Below are positions 14,782-22,820 of a DNA stretch of 23,164 nucleotides, piece after piece. Each line of letters starts with the position of its first letter. Positions within the stretch are counted from its first letter, which is position 1. The notes beneath the pieces are model-generated. The model saw only the letters and a list, made by a program, of their open reading frames with translations, was not told where the DNA came from and searched no databases. Source of the stretch: a virus; the IMG/VR virus record IMGVR_UViG_3300042691_050046, positions 1 to 23,164 of that record. The stretch is one strand, 5' to 3'. Position numbers and translations under genes: made by a program.

Positions 14782-15113
14782 TAGGTAATTTCCATTATAC
14801 TCATGATTGCATCAAGGCTAGAACTTGCACTACTTTGAACCCACATAGAGTCCCCTGTGACCAAGACAATTTTTTGATCTCCGCCTACAACCACCAAACT
14901 GGCTCCTGAACTTATAGGCGAGTTGGCTACTACATAGGTATTGGCCACTCCATTGTTGATGTAAACATTGGCATTGACTGCGCTGCCAGTTTTGTTGGTA
15001 ACTGTCAATCCAATTATCACTGTTGATGTAGATGCGCCCACAGTGTAGCTGCCAACTTGAGTTGCAGTAGCCCCAATGTTTTGAGAAAGTTTTCGTGTAA
15101 AAGTATTTGCCAT
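14781..15113 (-). CDS. Small virion-associated protein, 110 aa
   Basis: MANTFTRKLSQNIGATATQV is followed by alternating beta strands: YTVGASTSTVIIGLTVTN (near 23-40), an AVNANVYINNG strand, and SGASLVVVGGDQKIVLVTGD. I know similar short proteins between fibre genes in aquatic phages; they look like small beta-sandwich structural or fibre-junction proteins. No catalytic motif, signal peptide or membrane segment. It sits between the 1485-aa and 1013-aa fibres, 3 bases after the first and sharing one base with the second (TAATG), so all three should be translated together. A TAGGAT Shine-Dalgarno-like site overlaps the end of the upstream gene. Function unproven. Confidence 0.75.
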   Translation of the reverse strand: MANTFTRKLSQNIGATATQVGSYTVGASTSTVIIGLTVTNKTGSAVNANVYINNGVANTYVVANSPISSGASLVVVGGDQKIVLVTGDSMWVQSSASSSLDAIMSIMEIT

Positions 15114-15116
15114 TTG

Positions 15117-18100
15117 TTATCCTAATGCTATTGCCAATGCTGCTGCATCATCAATTGTAGCCACTGGGGCGCCGTTAATATTTATTGACGCTGTGGCGTT
15201 GATATTGTTGGCGTTGACATTGGCAGTTGTTGTGACATTGGAAGTAAGATTGATTGCACTGATCACATTACCGCTCAAGCTCAATCCCACGGCATTTAAA
15301 TTTCCACCAGTGATGTTGCCTGTAGCAGTTATCAACCCTGCTGACGTAATATCAGCACCCAAGATGTTGCCTGTAGCAGTTATCAATCCTGCTGTTGCTA
15401 TGTTACCGCCGGTGATATTGGCAGTTGCGCTTAACGCTTGACCTTGGACCAAGGACCCAGCAATGACATTACCGCCCGACACATTGCCTGTGGCACTGAT
15501 CAATCCAGCTGTGTTGACATTGGCAGCCACCACATTTCCTGAGCTACTAATACTGCTGTTGATCACAGTGCTGGGAGTGACTATGTTGGCACTGGTTGTG
15601 ATATTTCCTGCAGCACTGAGTACACCTGCTGTGTTCAAGTTTCCAGTTTCAATATTGCCAGTCACACTCAAACTGGCCAACACACCAACACCAACAGCCT
15701 GTACGCCGGTCAGCAAACTACCATTACCAATGTAATACAAACCTGCAATGTTGCCCACTGCACTGATATTGCCACCAATGATATTGCCTGTGGCACTGAT
15801 CAATCCAGCTGTGTTGACATTGGCTCCAACAACGTTGCCACCCGAGCTCAACAGTGTGGTAGCCAAAATATTGCCACCACCTATGTTACCAATAGTGGTT
15901 GAGATATTGCCTGTAATGGTGGCAGCTCCGCCCACAGTCAAGTCACCGCCGTTTGTTGTTGTTACTGCTCCGCCCACTGTGAGTGCATTGGATGCGTCAT
16001 TGAAAGTGAATCCGCTGTCACCAAACACCACACCATTTTTATTGAACAGCACCTCACCACTGGTTCCAGTGATGGCAATTGATCCCACAATATTACCAAT
16101 AAAATATTGTGCAGTGACGTTGCCGCTAGAAATAATGTTGCCAGCACTGCTGATTGCACCGCCTGACATTATGTTTGCAGTTGACGATATAATGTTGAGT
16201 GAATTTACATTACCACTGATGATGTTGCCAGTAGCAGATATTTCACCACCTGTGAGTATGTTACCTCCAGCTATGTTGGCACTGGCAGTAACACTTGCAG
16301 CATCAACAGCTGAACTGACGATCACATTGTCACTGGTGACATTGCCTGTGGCAGTGACATTGCCGTATAATGTACCGTTGATGTTGGCACCAGTGACATT
16401 TCCGCTTACGCTAACTGTGGTACCAGTAACATTGCCTACCAAGGTGCCAATTACATTACCGCCTGTGATGTTGCCTGAACCACTCACTTGGCCAGTGCCA
16501 AAAGCAACATTGCCGCCGGTGATATTGGCAGAAGTAGTGATGTCTGACGTTGAGCTTATGGCACTGATCACGTTGCCACTTAGACTCAATCCCGCAGCAT
16601 TTATGTTACCACCGGTGATATTGCCAGTGGCACTGACCACTCCGGTCACCCTCAAACCAATTGTGGAGAACACGGCTACATTGCTTGTACCACCAATGCT
16701 GATGTTGGCATTGCCGCCAGTGGTACCAATGTTGGCTTCACTGTTGCCGTTGAAAATTTTAAAAGGTGTGAGTCCAGTAAGTGCTGCACCATTACCAATG
16801 AAATAGGCTGCTGTGATATTGGCTGATGTTGTGATATTGGCTGCTGATACCAGATCACTGATCACATTGCCACTTAGACTCAAACCCGCAGCATTTATGT
16901 TGCCGCCAGTGACGTTGCCCAATGCACTGATGCTGGCTGCGCTGACAGCAGCCGGTGTGATCAAATTTCCACCAGTAACGTTGCCGGTGGCCGACACCAC
17001 ACCAGCAGTGCGCAGATTTCCGCCTTGCACATTGCCTGTTGCGCTGACTGTGGTTCCGTACAATGTACCAACCACAAACGTGCCATAGCTGTTTACTGTG
17101 ACAATCTCATTGGCAATACTGACATTGGCTGCTGCAATGATATTGCCTGTGCTGTTTTGATATCCAATAAAAGCTGCATGTTCTGCACTGGAATAATAAT
17201 ACAGTTGTTCACCACGGTCTTTGCCATCATTGTTGACTAAAGGTGTGTTGTTGGCACCACGACCCAGTCCAATTATGGGGTCAGCCACATTGAAACTGGT
17301 GACATTGGTGTACTCGGTGTTGCCGTTGACTGTGAGATTGCCCCCAATCACTACATCGCTGGTGGTGGTGATATTGGCAGCAGTAATTGCTCCAGTGGTG
17401 GTGATATTACCACCAACAACATTGCCCACAGCACTGACAGCACCCAAAGAATTCAAGTTGCCAGTTCTTATATTTCCTGTCACACTCAGACTGGCAATAG
17501 TACCAATACCTGTGGCCAACACTCCTGTGAGCAAACTACCATTGCCAATGTAATAGCTACCGGCAATATTGCCCACAGCACTGACATTGCCCAAGGCATT
17601 GATGTTGCCACCAGTGACGTTTCCGGTGCTGGAAACCACTCCACCAGTGACCACATTGCCACCTGCCACGTTGCCAGTAGCAATGACGCTTACGGCACTG
17701 ATTGCTGCTGTGGCAACAATGTTGGCTCCGGTTATATTGGCCGATGCTGCAAGATTGGAAATTACATTACCACTCAAACTCAAATTCACAGCATTGACGT
17801 TATCACCTTTGACATTGCCCACTGCACTGACATTGCCTGATGTAATATTACCAGTCACGCTGGCTGTGGTGGCGTTGACTGCACTTGCCGAAACATTGGC
17901 AGTGGTTGTGATATTCAATGCCGAGTTAAGATTTGATATTATATTTCCGCTCAAACTCAACCCTGCGGCATTCAAGTTACCGCCAATCACATTGCCCACG
18001 GCTGTGACATTGTTGGTGGCAACTAAATTTGTAGTGTTCAGTGTGGTAGCTGATACTGTGGTGATTGTGGCACCCGGTGCTGAGACATTGGCCACAGCAT

Positions 18101-19574
18101 TGATATTGCCGCCAGTGACGTTGCCAGCAGTTGACAATGTTTGCAGCACAACAACATTGTTGGCTGTGATGGTACCATTGCCACCGTAGGTGTTGCCCAC
18201 ACTCAAGTTGTTAAGAATCCCCACATTGCGTAGACTGCTGTACAACACATTGGCACTCAGTGTGTTGCCAAACACCAGAGCTGCATTGCTGTTGATGGCA
18301 ATGCCTGACAAGTAAAAACCGTTGCCTACAAAATAGTTTGCAGAAATATAGTTGGCACCAACAATATTGCCACTGGCGCCTGTGGTATTAAATGTGGCTG
18401 CATTGACATTACCAACTGCGCTGATATTTGTTGTGGCATTGACATTGGCTGCCGCCACATTGCCTGTGGCATTCAAACCCACAGTGGCAATGTTACCATA
18501 AATGGTTGCAGCACTTGCTGCCAAACTTGTGCCTGAAACTTGAGCACCACTTATAATATTGCCTGTTGCCGACACTGTGCCTGTGGTCACAATGCCCGAG
18601 CTGGTAACTACCAAAACATTAGATACGCCGCCCACACTGATTCTAGCATTGCCATTGCTTGCAAGAATTTCTATGTTACTGGTGCCATTTTGCAATCTAC
18701 TAGAACTTGATATGCCCAAGTTGTTGACAATAAATTGTCCACCATCAGCATTGGTCAGTGTTAGGCCTTGATTGGTACTACTAATTACAGAGTTGCCCAG
18801 ATGTATGGTATAACCGCCCAGCCACAGATCTCGCCAAGGAGAGCCTCCACTGCCCAGATCATAAGTGTTGGCAGCAGCTGGCAGCACTGAGCCTGCAAAT
18901 ACAGTGTTGGTATTGCCAAATACCACAGTGTTTGCTACTCCCCGTACAGACACTGCTATATTGCCGCCGGGCACTGCAATGGCAATGTTGCTGTTTCCAT
19001 TGGAAACTCCGCCGCCACTGGCATTTATTCCTGTGAGAAATGCGCCATTGCCCAGAATGTAATTGCCGGTGATGTTGCCCACAGCCGACACTGTGCCAGC
19101 TGACAAGTTGCCGCTGATATTGGCGCCACTTGGTGAGAACACAGCAACATTGCTGGTGTTTGCAACTGATATAGAAACATTGCCACTTGAACTGACAATT
19201 TTTACATTGCTGGTTCCCCAAGTTATGTTGTTGCTGTTGCTGAGACCAGTAAGTTGTGAACCGTTACCTACAAAATACTGAGCATAAACTGTGTCAATTC
19301 TTTGACTGGAGGCACCAATATCATACACAGCATCAACGCTGGGCATGATAGAACTGTTGGCCTGAATGTTGCCAATTCCATTGGCTTTTAGCACCAAGTT
19401 GTTGTTGACACCAGTCACTGTGATGGTGTTGCCAATGATCACAACATTGCTACCCACTGGTCCAGCGGTGTAGATCTCTGTAAAATTGTCGTTTACAGCG
19501 GTGAATGCATCACGTAATGGTTCGCCGGTGCCATCATTTGCTGCTGCACCTGTGTCAATAATTTGTTGTGCCAT
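15117..19574 (-). CDS. Very large repeat-rich tail fibre, 1485 aa
   Basis: The N-terminus MAQQIIDTGAAANDGTGEPL followed by LRDAFTAVNDNFTEIY is a fibre-attachment module I recognise from marine phage fibres. The rest is mostly repeats of two kinds: GN units (TGNVTGGN-N-AAGLSLSGNVIS) and a longer unit with GNxxIxVxGxSNVxVF. Motifs of the form Y(F/Y/I)xGNGxxLTG occur at least six times and may mark module boundaries. Around residues 745-820 lies an inserted module (NLTVNGNTEYTNVTSF, DPIIGLGRGANNT, HAAFIGYQNSTGN) related to the one in the 1013-aa fibre. A block of YYIGNGSLLTGV plus about 50 further residues appears twice, some 600 residues apart. No C-terminal maturation domain: it ends NGAPVATIDDAAALAIALG. 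An AGAGGA site lies 12 bases before the ATG. Confidence 0.85.
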   Translation of the reverse strand: MAQQIIDTGAAANDGTGEPLRDAFTAVNDNFTEIYTAGPVGSNVVIIGNTITVTGVNNNLVLKANGIGNIQANSSIMPSVDAVYDIGASSQRIDTVYAQYFVGNGSQLTGLSNSNNITWGTSNVKIVSSSGNVSISVANTSNVAVFSPSGANISGNLSAGTVSAVGNITGNYILGNGAFLTGINASGGGVSNGNSNIAIAVPGGNIAVSVRGVANTVVFGNTNTVFAGSVLPAAANTYDLGSGGSPWRDLWLGGYTIHLGNSVISSTNQGLTLTNADGGQFIVNNLGISSSSRLQNGTSNIEILASNGNARISVGGVSNVLVVTSSGIVTTGTVSATGNIISGAQVSGTSLAASAATIYGNIATVGLNATGNVAAANVNATTNISAVGNVNAATFNTTGASGNIVGANYISANYFVGNGFYLSGIAINSNAALVFGNTLSANVLYSSLRNVGILNNLSVGNTYGGNGTITANNVVVLQTLSTAGNVTGGNINAVANVSAPGATITTVSATTLNTTNLVATNNVTAVGNVIGGNLNAAGLSLSGNIISNLNSALNITTTANVSASAVNATTASVTGNITSGNVSAVGNVKGDNVNAVNLSLSGNVISNLAASANITGANIVATAAISAVSVIATGNVAGGNVVTGGVVSSTGNVTGGNINALGNVSAVGNIAGSYYIGNGSLLTGVLATGIGTIASLSVTGNIRTGNLNSLGAVSAVGNVVGGNITTTGAITAANITTTSDVVIGGNLTVNGNTEYTNVTSFNVADPIIGLGRGANNTPLVNNDGKDRGEQLYYYSSAEHAAFIGYQNSTGNIIAAANVSIANEIVTVNSYGTFVVGTLYGTTVSATGNVQGGNLRTAGVVSATGNVTGGNLITPAAVSAASISALGNVTGGNINAAGLSLSGNVISDLVSAANITTSANITAAYFIGNGAALTGLTPFKIFNGNSEANIGTTGGNANISIGGTSNVAVFSTIGLRVTGVVSATGNITGGNINAAGLSLSGNVISAISSTSDITTSANITGGNVAFGTGQVSGSGNITGGNVIGTLVGNVTGTTVSVSGNVTGANINGTLYGNVTATGNVTSDNVIVSSAVDAASVTASANIAGGNILTGGEISATGNIISGNVNSLNIISSTANIMSGGAISSAGNIISSGNVTAQYFIGNIVGSIAITGTSGEVLFNKNGVVFGDSGFTFNDASNALTVGGAVTTTNGGDLTVGGAATITGNISTTIGNIGGGNILATTLLSSGGNVVGANVNTAGLISATGNIIGGNISAVGNIAGLYYIGNGSLLTGVQAVGVGVLASLSVTGNIETGNLNTAGVLSAAGNITTSANIVTPSTVINSSISSSGNVVAANVNTAGLISATGNVSGGNVIAGSLVQGQALSATANITGGNIATAGLITATGNILGADITSAGLITATGNITGGNLNAVGLSLSGNVISAINLTSNVTTTANVNANNINATASININGAPVATIDDAAALAIALG
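15179..15186 (-). promoter_or_regulatory. Possible internal late-like box before the 110-aa gene
   Basis: CAATAAATA on the minus strand, inside the last 25 codons of the 1485-aa fibre and 65 bases before the next ATG. It matches the box of gp13 and of the 276-aa gene, but could be chance codon use (Ser-Ile-Asn-Ile). Confidence 0.3.
15312..15394 (-). repeat. 32-bp tandem repeat, 51-bp period
   Basis: 15312-15343 and 15363-15394 differ at a single base. The 51-base offset equals one 17-codon protein repeat and encodes the AGLITATGN segment. It shows the repeat period directly. Confidence 0.85.
15483..15824 (-). repeat. 42-bp perfect direct repeat, 300 bp apart
   Basis: 15483-15524 and 15783-15824 are identical and encode ANVNTAGLISATGN. 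The offset is 100 codons, so a crossover between them would delete or add 100 residues in frame. Confidence 0.9.
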
Positions 19575-19596
19575 GGATAAACAAGGTCCTCTGGTG

Positions 19597-19604
19597 TATT
19601 TACC
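19597..19604 (-). promoter_or_regulatory. Weak late-like box before the 1485-aa fibre
   Basis: GGTAAATA matches TATAAATA at 6 of 8 positions, in the 50-base gap between the 546-aa and 1485-aa genes. The predicted start point (about 19591) falls inside the AGAGGA Shine-Dalgarno, which argues against it. This gap holds nothing else I can support. Confidence 0.25.
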
Positions 19605-19624
19605 AAAAGTCCAGGTTTGCTGTT

Positions 19625-21265
19625 TTAGCTAATTCTTGTGTAAGTCAGGTATGAACCACTTTGAATGTTCAAATTGGCTGCGCTGGTCTGCGCTTGTATG
19701 GCCACATTAGCGTTGCCTGCACTGTAGATTGTGCCTTGAATTCTCACTGCTCTGGGGGCGGTTCCAGTCATGGCCTGTGTGGCCGCTGCTGTACCTGACA
19801 CGTTGCTGGTGCTGGTTGAAAATGCTGAAGTTTGATCAGTTTGGGCTTCTACAGTGTAATAACAGGTACCTGCATCAAAATACGTGCTGAACCCAGTGGT
19901 TGTGCCACCATCTGGCAGTATGGGCATGAAGGCTTCGTATTTGTAAGTGGACCCTGCCAGAGCCAGAAAGCCCAACACACCCACATTGGCCTGGCTGGTA
20001 TTGGCAAATGCCACTGTGGTGGATTGCCATTTGATATTTTCTATACCAATACCGTTGCCGTAAATGTTGCCAGATACGTCAAGATTGTTGGTGACTACGT
20101 TGCCTGTGGTGTAAACATTTTGTACGCCCACAATGTTGGCACCTGTGATATTGCCTGTGGCCGAAATAACACCATCACTGTTGATGTTGCCACCGGTGAC
20201 GTTGGCAATAGAATAAATGTTTCCAGCAGAATATGTGTTACCAGCTGCTATGTACAATGCATAGGCGTTGGTAATGGTCATGTTTGTGCCTGCAGCCGGT
20301 GCATTGGCTATGTACAGTGTGGCTGCATCAGTAGTGGTCACAGTGGCGTTGCTGCCGGCCAGGGTGGGCTGTGCAATCACATGAATGTGATTTGTAGTGG
20401 CTGTGCCTGAAGCTGCTGTGCTAGAATCAGTATAAGTGCTGGCCACAGTTCTAATGCCAACGCCGGTGGTGGTCCAACTTGGAGTGCTGATTGCTCCAGT
20501 TACCACAATGTTGGCACTTTGACTGCGATTGGTCACAAGTGAATTACCACTAGAAACATTGGCGGCTGATACAATATTATTGCTGGCGTATATGTCTCCG
20601 GTCACAGCCAGGGCATGAAGTGGTGCTGAATTCGCAATGCCCACATTGCCTGATGCGCCAACCACAGTGATTCTTGTTGTGGGAGTTGCAGTACTGCCTG
20701 TTTGAATCTGAATATTGGCATTACCATTGGTGTCAGCGTACACTGCTTGTATTCTTGCAGTGATTCTAGCGCCGGCGCCGGTGGGGTCTGATGTGTGCCA
20801 TTCAATGGCACCAATGTTTGCACCCAGTGAAGTCACAGCAGTGTTAGCATCTTCAAATCTAATCATCTGGCTTGTGGTAGTTCCAGACGTTTGATGCAAC
20901 ACAATATTACCTGTTGTAATTGTAACATTGCCACCAGAAATATTGGCTGCTGTACTGAGATTGGCCCCGGTGATATTGCCTGACGCACTGAGCAGTCCAG
21001 TCAAGTATTCACCAGCAGTGGAAAACACTGCCACGTTGGCAACACCGCCAACAGTGATATTGGCATTGCCACTGGTGGTTGGAATTTCAACACTGGTGGT
21101 ACCGTTAAAAATTTTATCAGCATTAATATTGCCCACTAAAACTGCATTGCCGCTAACTGTTAAGTTACCGTTGATGTTTACAAATGGAGAGTTCAGATTG
21201 ACTACATCACCTGCATTTATGGTTTCTAAAGTGTAATCGCCGCTGACACGCTTGACTGTGCTCAT
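19625..21265 (-). CDS. Tail fibre protein, 546 aa
   Basis: N-terminus: STVKRVSGDYTLETINAGD, then a short module NINGNLTVSGNAVLVGNI (about 29-48). Residues 55-120 carry one GNANITVGGVANVAVF unit and GN repeats like those of the 1485-aa fibre. A middle domain (about 130-260) has IGAIEWHTSDPTGAGARITA and ends with ASGNVGIANSAPLHALAVTG, a variant of the 'GNVGIGT.SP...L.V.G' fibre motif. GN repeats return, then the C-terminal domain (about 420-546) resembles a beta-sandwich tip found in other aquatic phage fibres: LGFLALAGSTYKYEAFMPI, VRIQGTIYSAGNANV and final SGSYLTYTRIS. Probably the host-contact tip. The ATG directly follows the upstream TAA (TAAATG), with AAAGGA 7 bases upstream and a perfect late box. 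Confidence 0.82.
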   Translation of the reverse strand: MSTVKRVSGDYTLETINAGDVVNLNSPFVNINGNLTVSGNAVLVGNINADKIFNGTTSVEIPTTSGNANITVGGVANVAVFSTAGEYLTGLLSASGNITGANLSTAANISGGNVTITTGNIVLHQTSGTTTSQMIRFEDANTAVTSLGANIGAIEWHTSDPTGAGARITARIQAVYADTNGNANIQIQTGSTATPTTRITVVGASGNVGIANSAPLHALAVTGDIYASNNIVSAANVSSGNSLVTNRSQSANIVVTGAISTPSWTTTGVGIRTVASTYTDSSTAASGTATTNHIHVIAQPTLAGSNATVTTTDAATLYIANAPAAGTNMTITNAYALYIAAGNTYSAGNIYSIANVTGGNINSDGVISATGNITGANIVGVQNVYTTGNVVTNNLDVSGNIYGNGIGIENIKWQSTTVAFANTSQANVGVLGFLALAGSTYKYEAFMPILPDGGTTTGFSTYFDAGTCYYTVEAQTDQTSAFSTSTSNVSGTAAATQAMTGTAPRAVRIQGTIYSAGNANVAIQAQTSAANLNIQSGSYLTYTRIS

Positions 21266-21853
21266 TTACAGATCCTTTTGATTATTTATACGGTTCAAGA
21301 AGTCAGCCATGGGCATGTGCCGCATGTTTTTTATACCTGTCAACTCGGCTATTTCTGCTGTGGTGTCACCTACCACACGATGAAAACTGGTTGTAGGGAA
21401 ATCTCTTGTAACTGTGACAATTTGCCGCACCCAATTGCCGGTGAATGTGGGATTTGAATTGCTTTTTTTATAGAACTCTGTGTCAGCATACACATTGTTG
21501 AATCTGTTGTTGCCTGTTGGGCCCATGTCAAATCCTATGAGATACACCGCTAGATGTCGATCCATAGCTGCCACTCCCACTGCTATGGGCCCTGAACTGA
21601 ATCCATAATAGCTTTGCGGCACTGGTCTAGCACCCATCCCAGGCAAGGGTTTGCGAGTGTACATCACGTGTTCTCGGGCATATCCAGTGTGTTGTATGGT
21701 GTGTGCTATACCACGGTCTGTGCTGATCAGCACATCTGGAGAAAATTCCCGATACAGAGCATTGCAACCATAAATGGTGCCATGTGGTTTTAAAACTGAT
21801 AAATCAACAGCCAAACGGCTGATGCCATTGCCCAAAACAAATGCTGCGCTCAT
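21266..21853 (-). CDS. Sialyltransferase-fold (GT42 / DUF115-like) protein
   Basis: 195 aa. The N-terminus FVLGNGISRLAVDLSVLK then IYGCNALYREFSPDVLIS fits the nucleotide-sugar-binding half of GT42 sialyltransferases (CstI/CstII: 'GNGPSL..I....L....VFRCNQFY'). Residues near 86-115 (YYGFSSGPIAVGVAAM then AVYLIGFDM) match 'TSG....A.A.....IYL.GIDF'. It is shorter than CstII (about 260 aa) and the catalytic His cannot be assigned with confidence, so it may be a glycosyltransferase, an MptE-like enzyme, or a fibre-modifying protein of unknown chemistry. Its place between two virion genes suggests it acts on a virion or surface glycan (inference). The GGGAGGA Shine-Dalgarno is 6 bases from the ATG but lies in a hairpin arm. 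Confidence 0.65.
   Translation of the reverse strand: MSAAFVLGNGISRLAVDLSVLKPHGTIYGCNALYREFSPDVLISTDRGIAHTIQHTGYAREHVMYTRKPLPGMGARPVPQSYYGFSSGPIAVGVAAMDRHLAVYLIGFDMGPTGNNRFNNVYADTEFYKKSNSNPTFTGNWVRQIVTVTRDFPTTSFHRVVGDTTAEIAELTGIKNMRHMPMADFLNRINNQKDL
21283..21290 (-). promoter_or_regulatory. Perfect T4-late-like box before the 546-aa fibre
   Basis: TATAAATA (8/8) on the minus strand, inside the last codons of the sialyltransferase-like gene. The expected start at about 21277 leaves a 12-base leader beginning at the AAAGGA Shine-Dalgarno, as at gp13. Confidence 0.62.
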
Positions 21854-21859
21854 AAGAAA

Positions 21860-21884
21860 TCCTCCCAGTATGTAGCTGGGAGGA
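21860..21884 (-). promoter_or_regulatory. 9-bp hairpin that buries the Shine-Dalgarno of the sialyltransferase-like gene
   Basis: Arms TCCTCCCAG (21860-21868) and CTGGGAGGA (21876-21884) are perfect complements around a 7-base loop. On the minus-strand message the 3' arm is CTGGGAGGA, whose GGGAGGA is the ribosome-binding site. It could act as a translational switch, a processing site, or a partial terminator; no U-run follows (ATTTCTT). Confidence 0.65.
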
Positions 21885-21901
21885 CTCTAACACTTTACAA
21901 A

Positions 21902-22732
21902 TTAAGAAGTAACGCTGGCGATTTGAGCCAGTTGCAGACTTCCATTTTGTGCATTTGCACTGTTGATAAGTTCTGCGCCAGACCATGTCACTGTACCTTC
22001 ATCGGTGAAGAAGTTAGTGACATAGAAGTTTTCGCTGCTTTGGATGTTGACACCATAGTTGCTGTCAGCATAGTTGCCATAGGTCATGCCGTTCCAGTCA
22101 CGCACCCACTTGTTGGTGATATAACTGGCATACACTGCGGCGCTGTCGCCTACACTGTAGGCAATGCTCATGAAACCAGCAGCTGGCGTTGCAGTATTGC
22201 TCAACACACAGATGTCTACTGGATATGCTTCGCCAGTGCCTGCTCCGCCCACGCTGGTGGCAGTGAAGATGTCACCAGCAGCTACCGGGCTACCATTGGC
22301 TCCAGCAGCAGCCCAATCTGTGGTGCCTACCACAGCAATTTGATATGCTTGCCCCACAATGAAACTGCCGTCAGCAGTTGTGCTGGCTGTATAAGCCACC
22401 AAGAATTTGTGTGCGCCTTTTTGGCGTATGATACGACCAGCGCCAGCAGTGGTACTGGTGCCGTCTTGCAATGAAATGTTTACCACTGCGGCAATCTGTG
22501 GATTGGTAGCGGTAGCAACACTGCTTGCAGGACTGCCACCAACAACACCAAGGTATTGTGATGCATCAAGAGTTTGCACAGGTGCGTTGTAAACTGGATC
22601 AGTCAAAGATCCAAAGTTGGGATAACCAACGTCAACATTGACTGCGGCTGCAGGTTGGTTCACTGTGGTTGATGTTGGATATGTGACACCTTGCGCAGTG
22701 CCGTATTTTGCTATTTTGAGAGCTCTTCCCAT
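21902..22732 (-). CDS. Virion structural protein of the MGRALK type, 276 aa
   Basis: The start MGRALKIAKYG and the segments QYLGVVGGSPAS, GRIIRQKGAHKFLVAY, WNGMTYGNY and NFFTDEGTVTWSGAE match a protein common in marine T4-like phages, probably a virion component; its exact place is unknown. Between residues about 127 and 172 lies a distinct module (GQAYQIAVVGTTDWAAAGAN through GDIFTATSVGGAGTGEAYPV) that recurs in unrelated phage structural proteins in the form 'GTTDFTxxGA...G..FTATG.G.GTG'. It appears inserted between YTASTT and VDICVLSN. No signal peptide or membrane segment. TAAGGAG (22741-22747) is 8 bases upstream of the ATG. It heads the leftward structural cluster, with a late-like box 88 bases upstream. 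Confidence 0.78.
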   Translation of the reverse strand: MGRALKIAKYGTAQGVTYPTSTTVNQPAAAVNVDVGYPNFGSLTDPVYNAPVQTLDASQYLGVVGGSPASSVATATNPQIAAVVNISLQDGTSTTAGAGRIIRQKGAHKFLVAYTASTTADGSFIVGQAYQIAVVGTTDWAAAGANGSPVAAGDIFTATSVGGAGTGEAYPVDICVLSNTATPAAGFMSIAYSVGDSAAVYASYITNKWVRDWNGMTYGNYADSNYGVNIQSSENFYVTNFFTDEGTVTWSGAELINSANAQNGSLQLAQIASVTS

Positions 22733-22820
22733 TTTGATTTCTCCTTAAAGAAGCCCAATGCGGGTTCTAGCCGCTACGCAGAGGGTTAACACTGCATAAG
22801 ACGCAGAATTACGTCACAAG

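Larger units (their letters stand above)
15195..19322 (-). repeat. GN-rich protein repeat region of the 1485-aa fibre
   Basis: Over about 1370 codons the frame consists of degenerate GN(I/V)xGGN units, often about 17 codons long, interrupted by GNG-LTG motifs and one larger module. Larger blocks are duplicated: for example CACTTAGACTCAA plus flanks occurs near 16578 and 16872 (98 codons apart). Confidence 0.85.

Noticed and set aside
15748-16806. Long open frame on the plus strand (352 aa) opposite the 1485-aa fibre, and similar antisense frames at 12125-12667 and 17569-18189
   Set aside because: They are mirror images of the GN-rich repeats: low-complexity Pro/Leu/Val/Thr text with no Shine-Dalgarno, kept open because the sense strand rarely uses TTA, CTA or TCA in the repeats.
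12100-19400. CRISPR array or other noncoding repeat array
   Set aside because: The repeats are degenerate, vary in spacing, and keep a single open frame throughout; no conserved repeat with unique spacers is seen.
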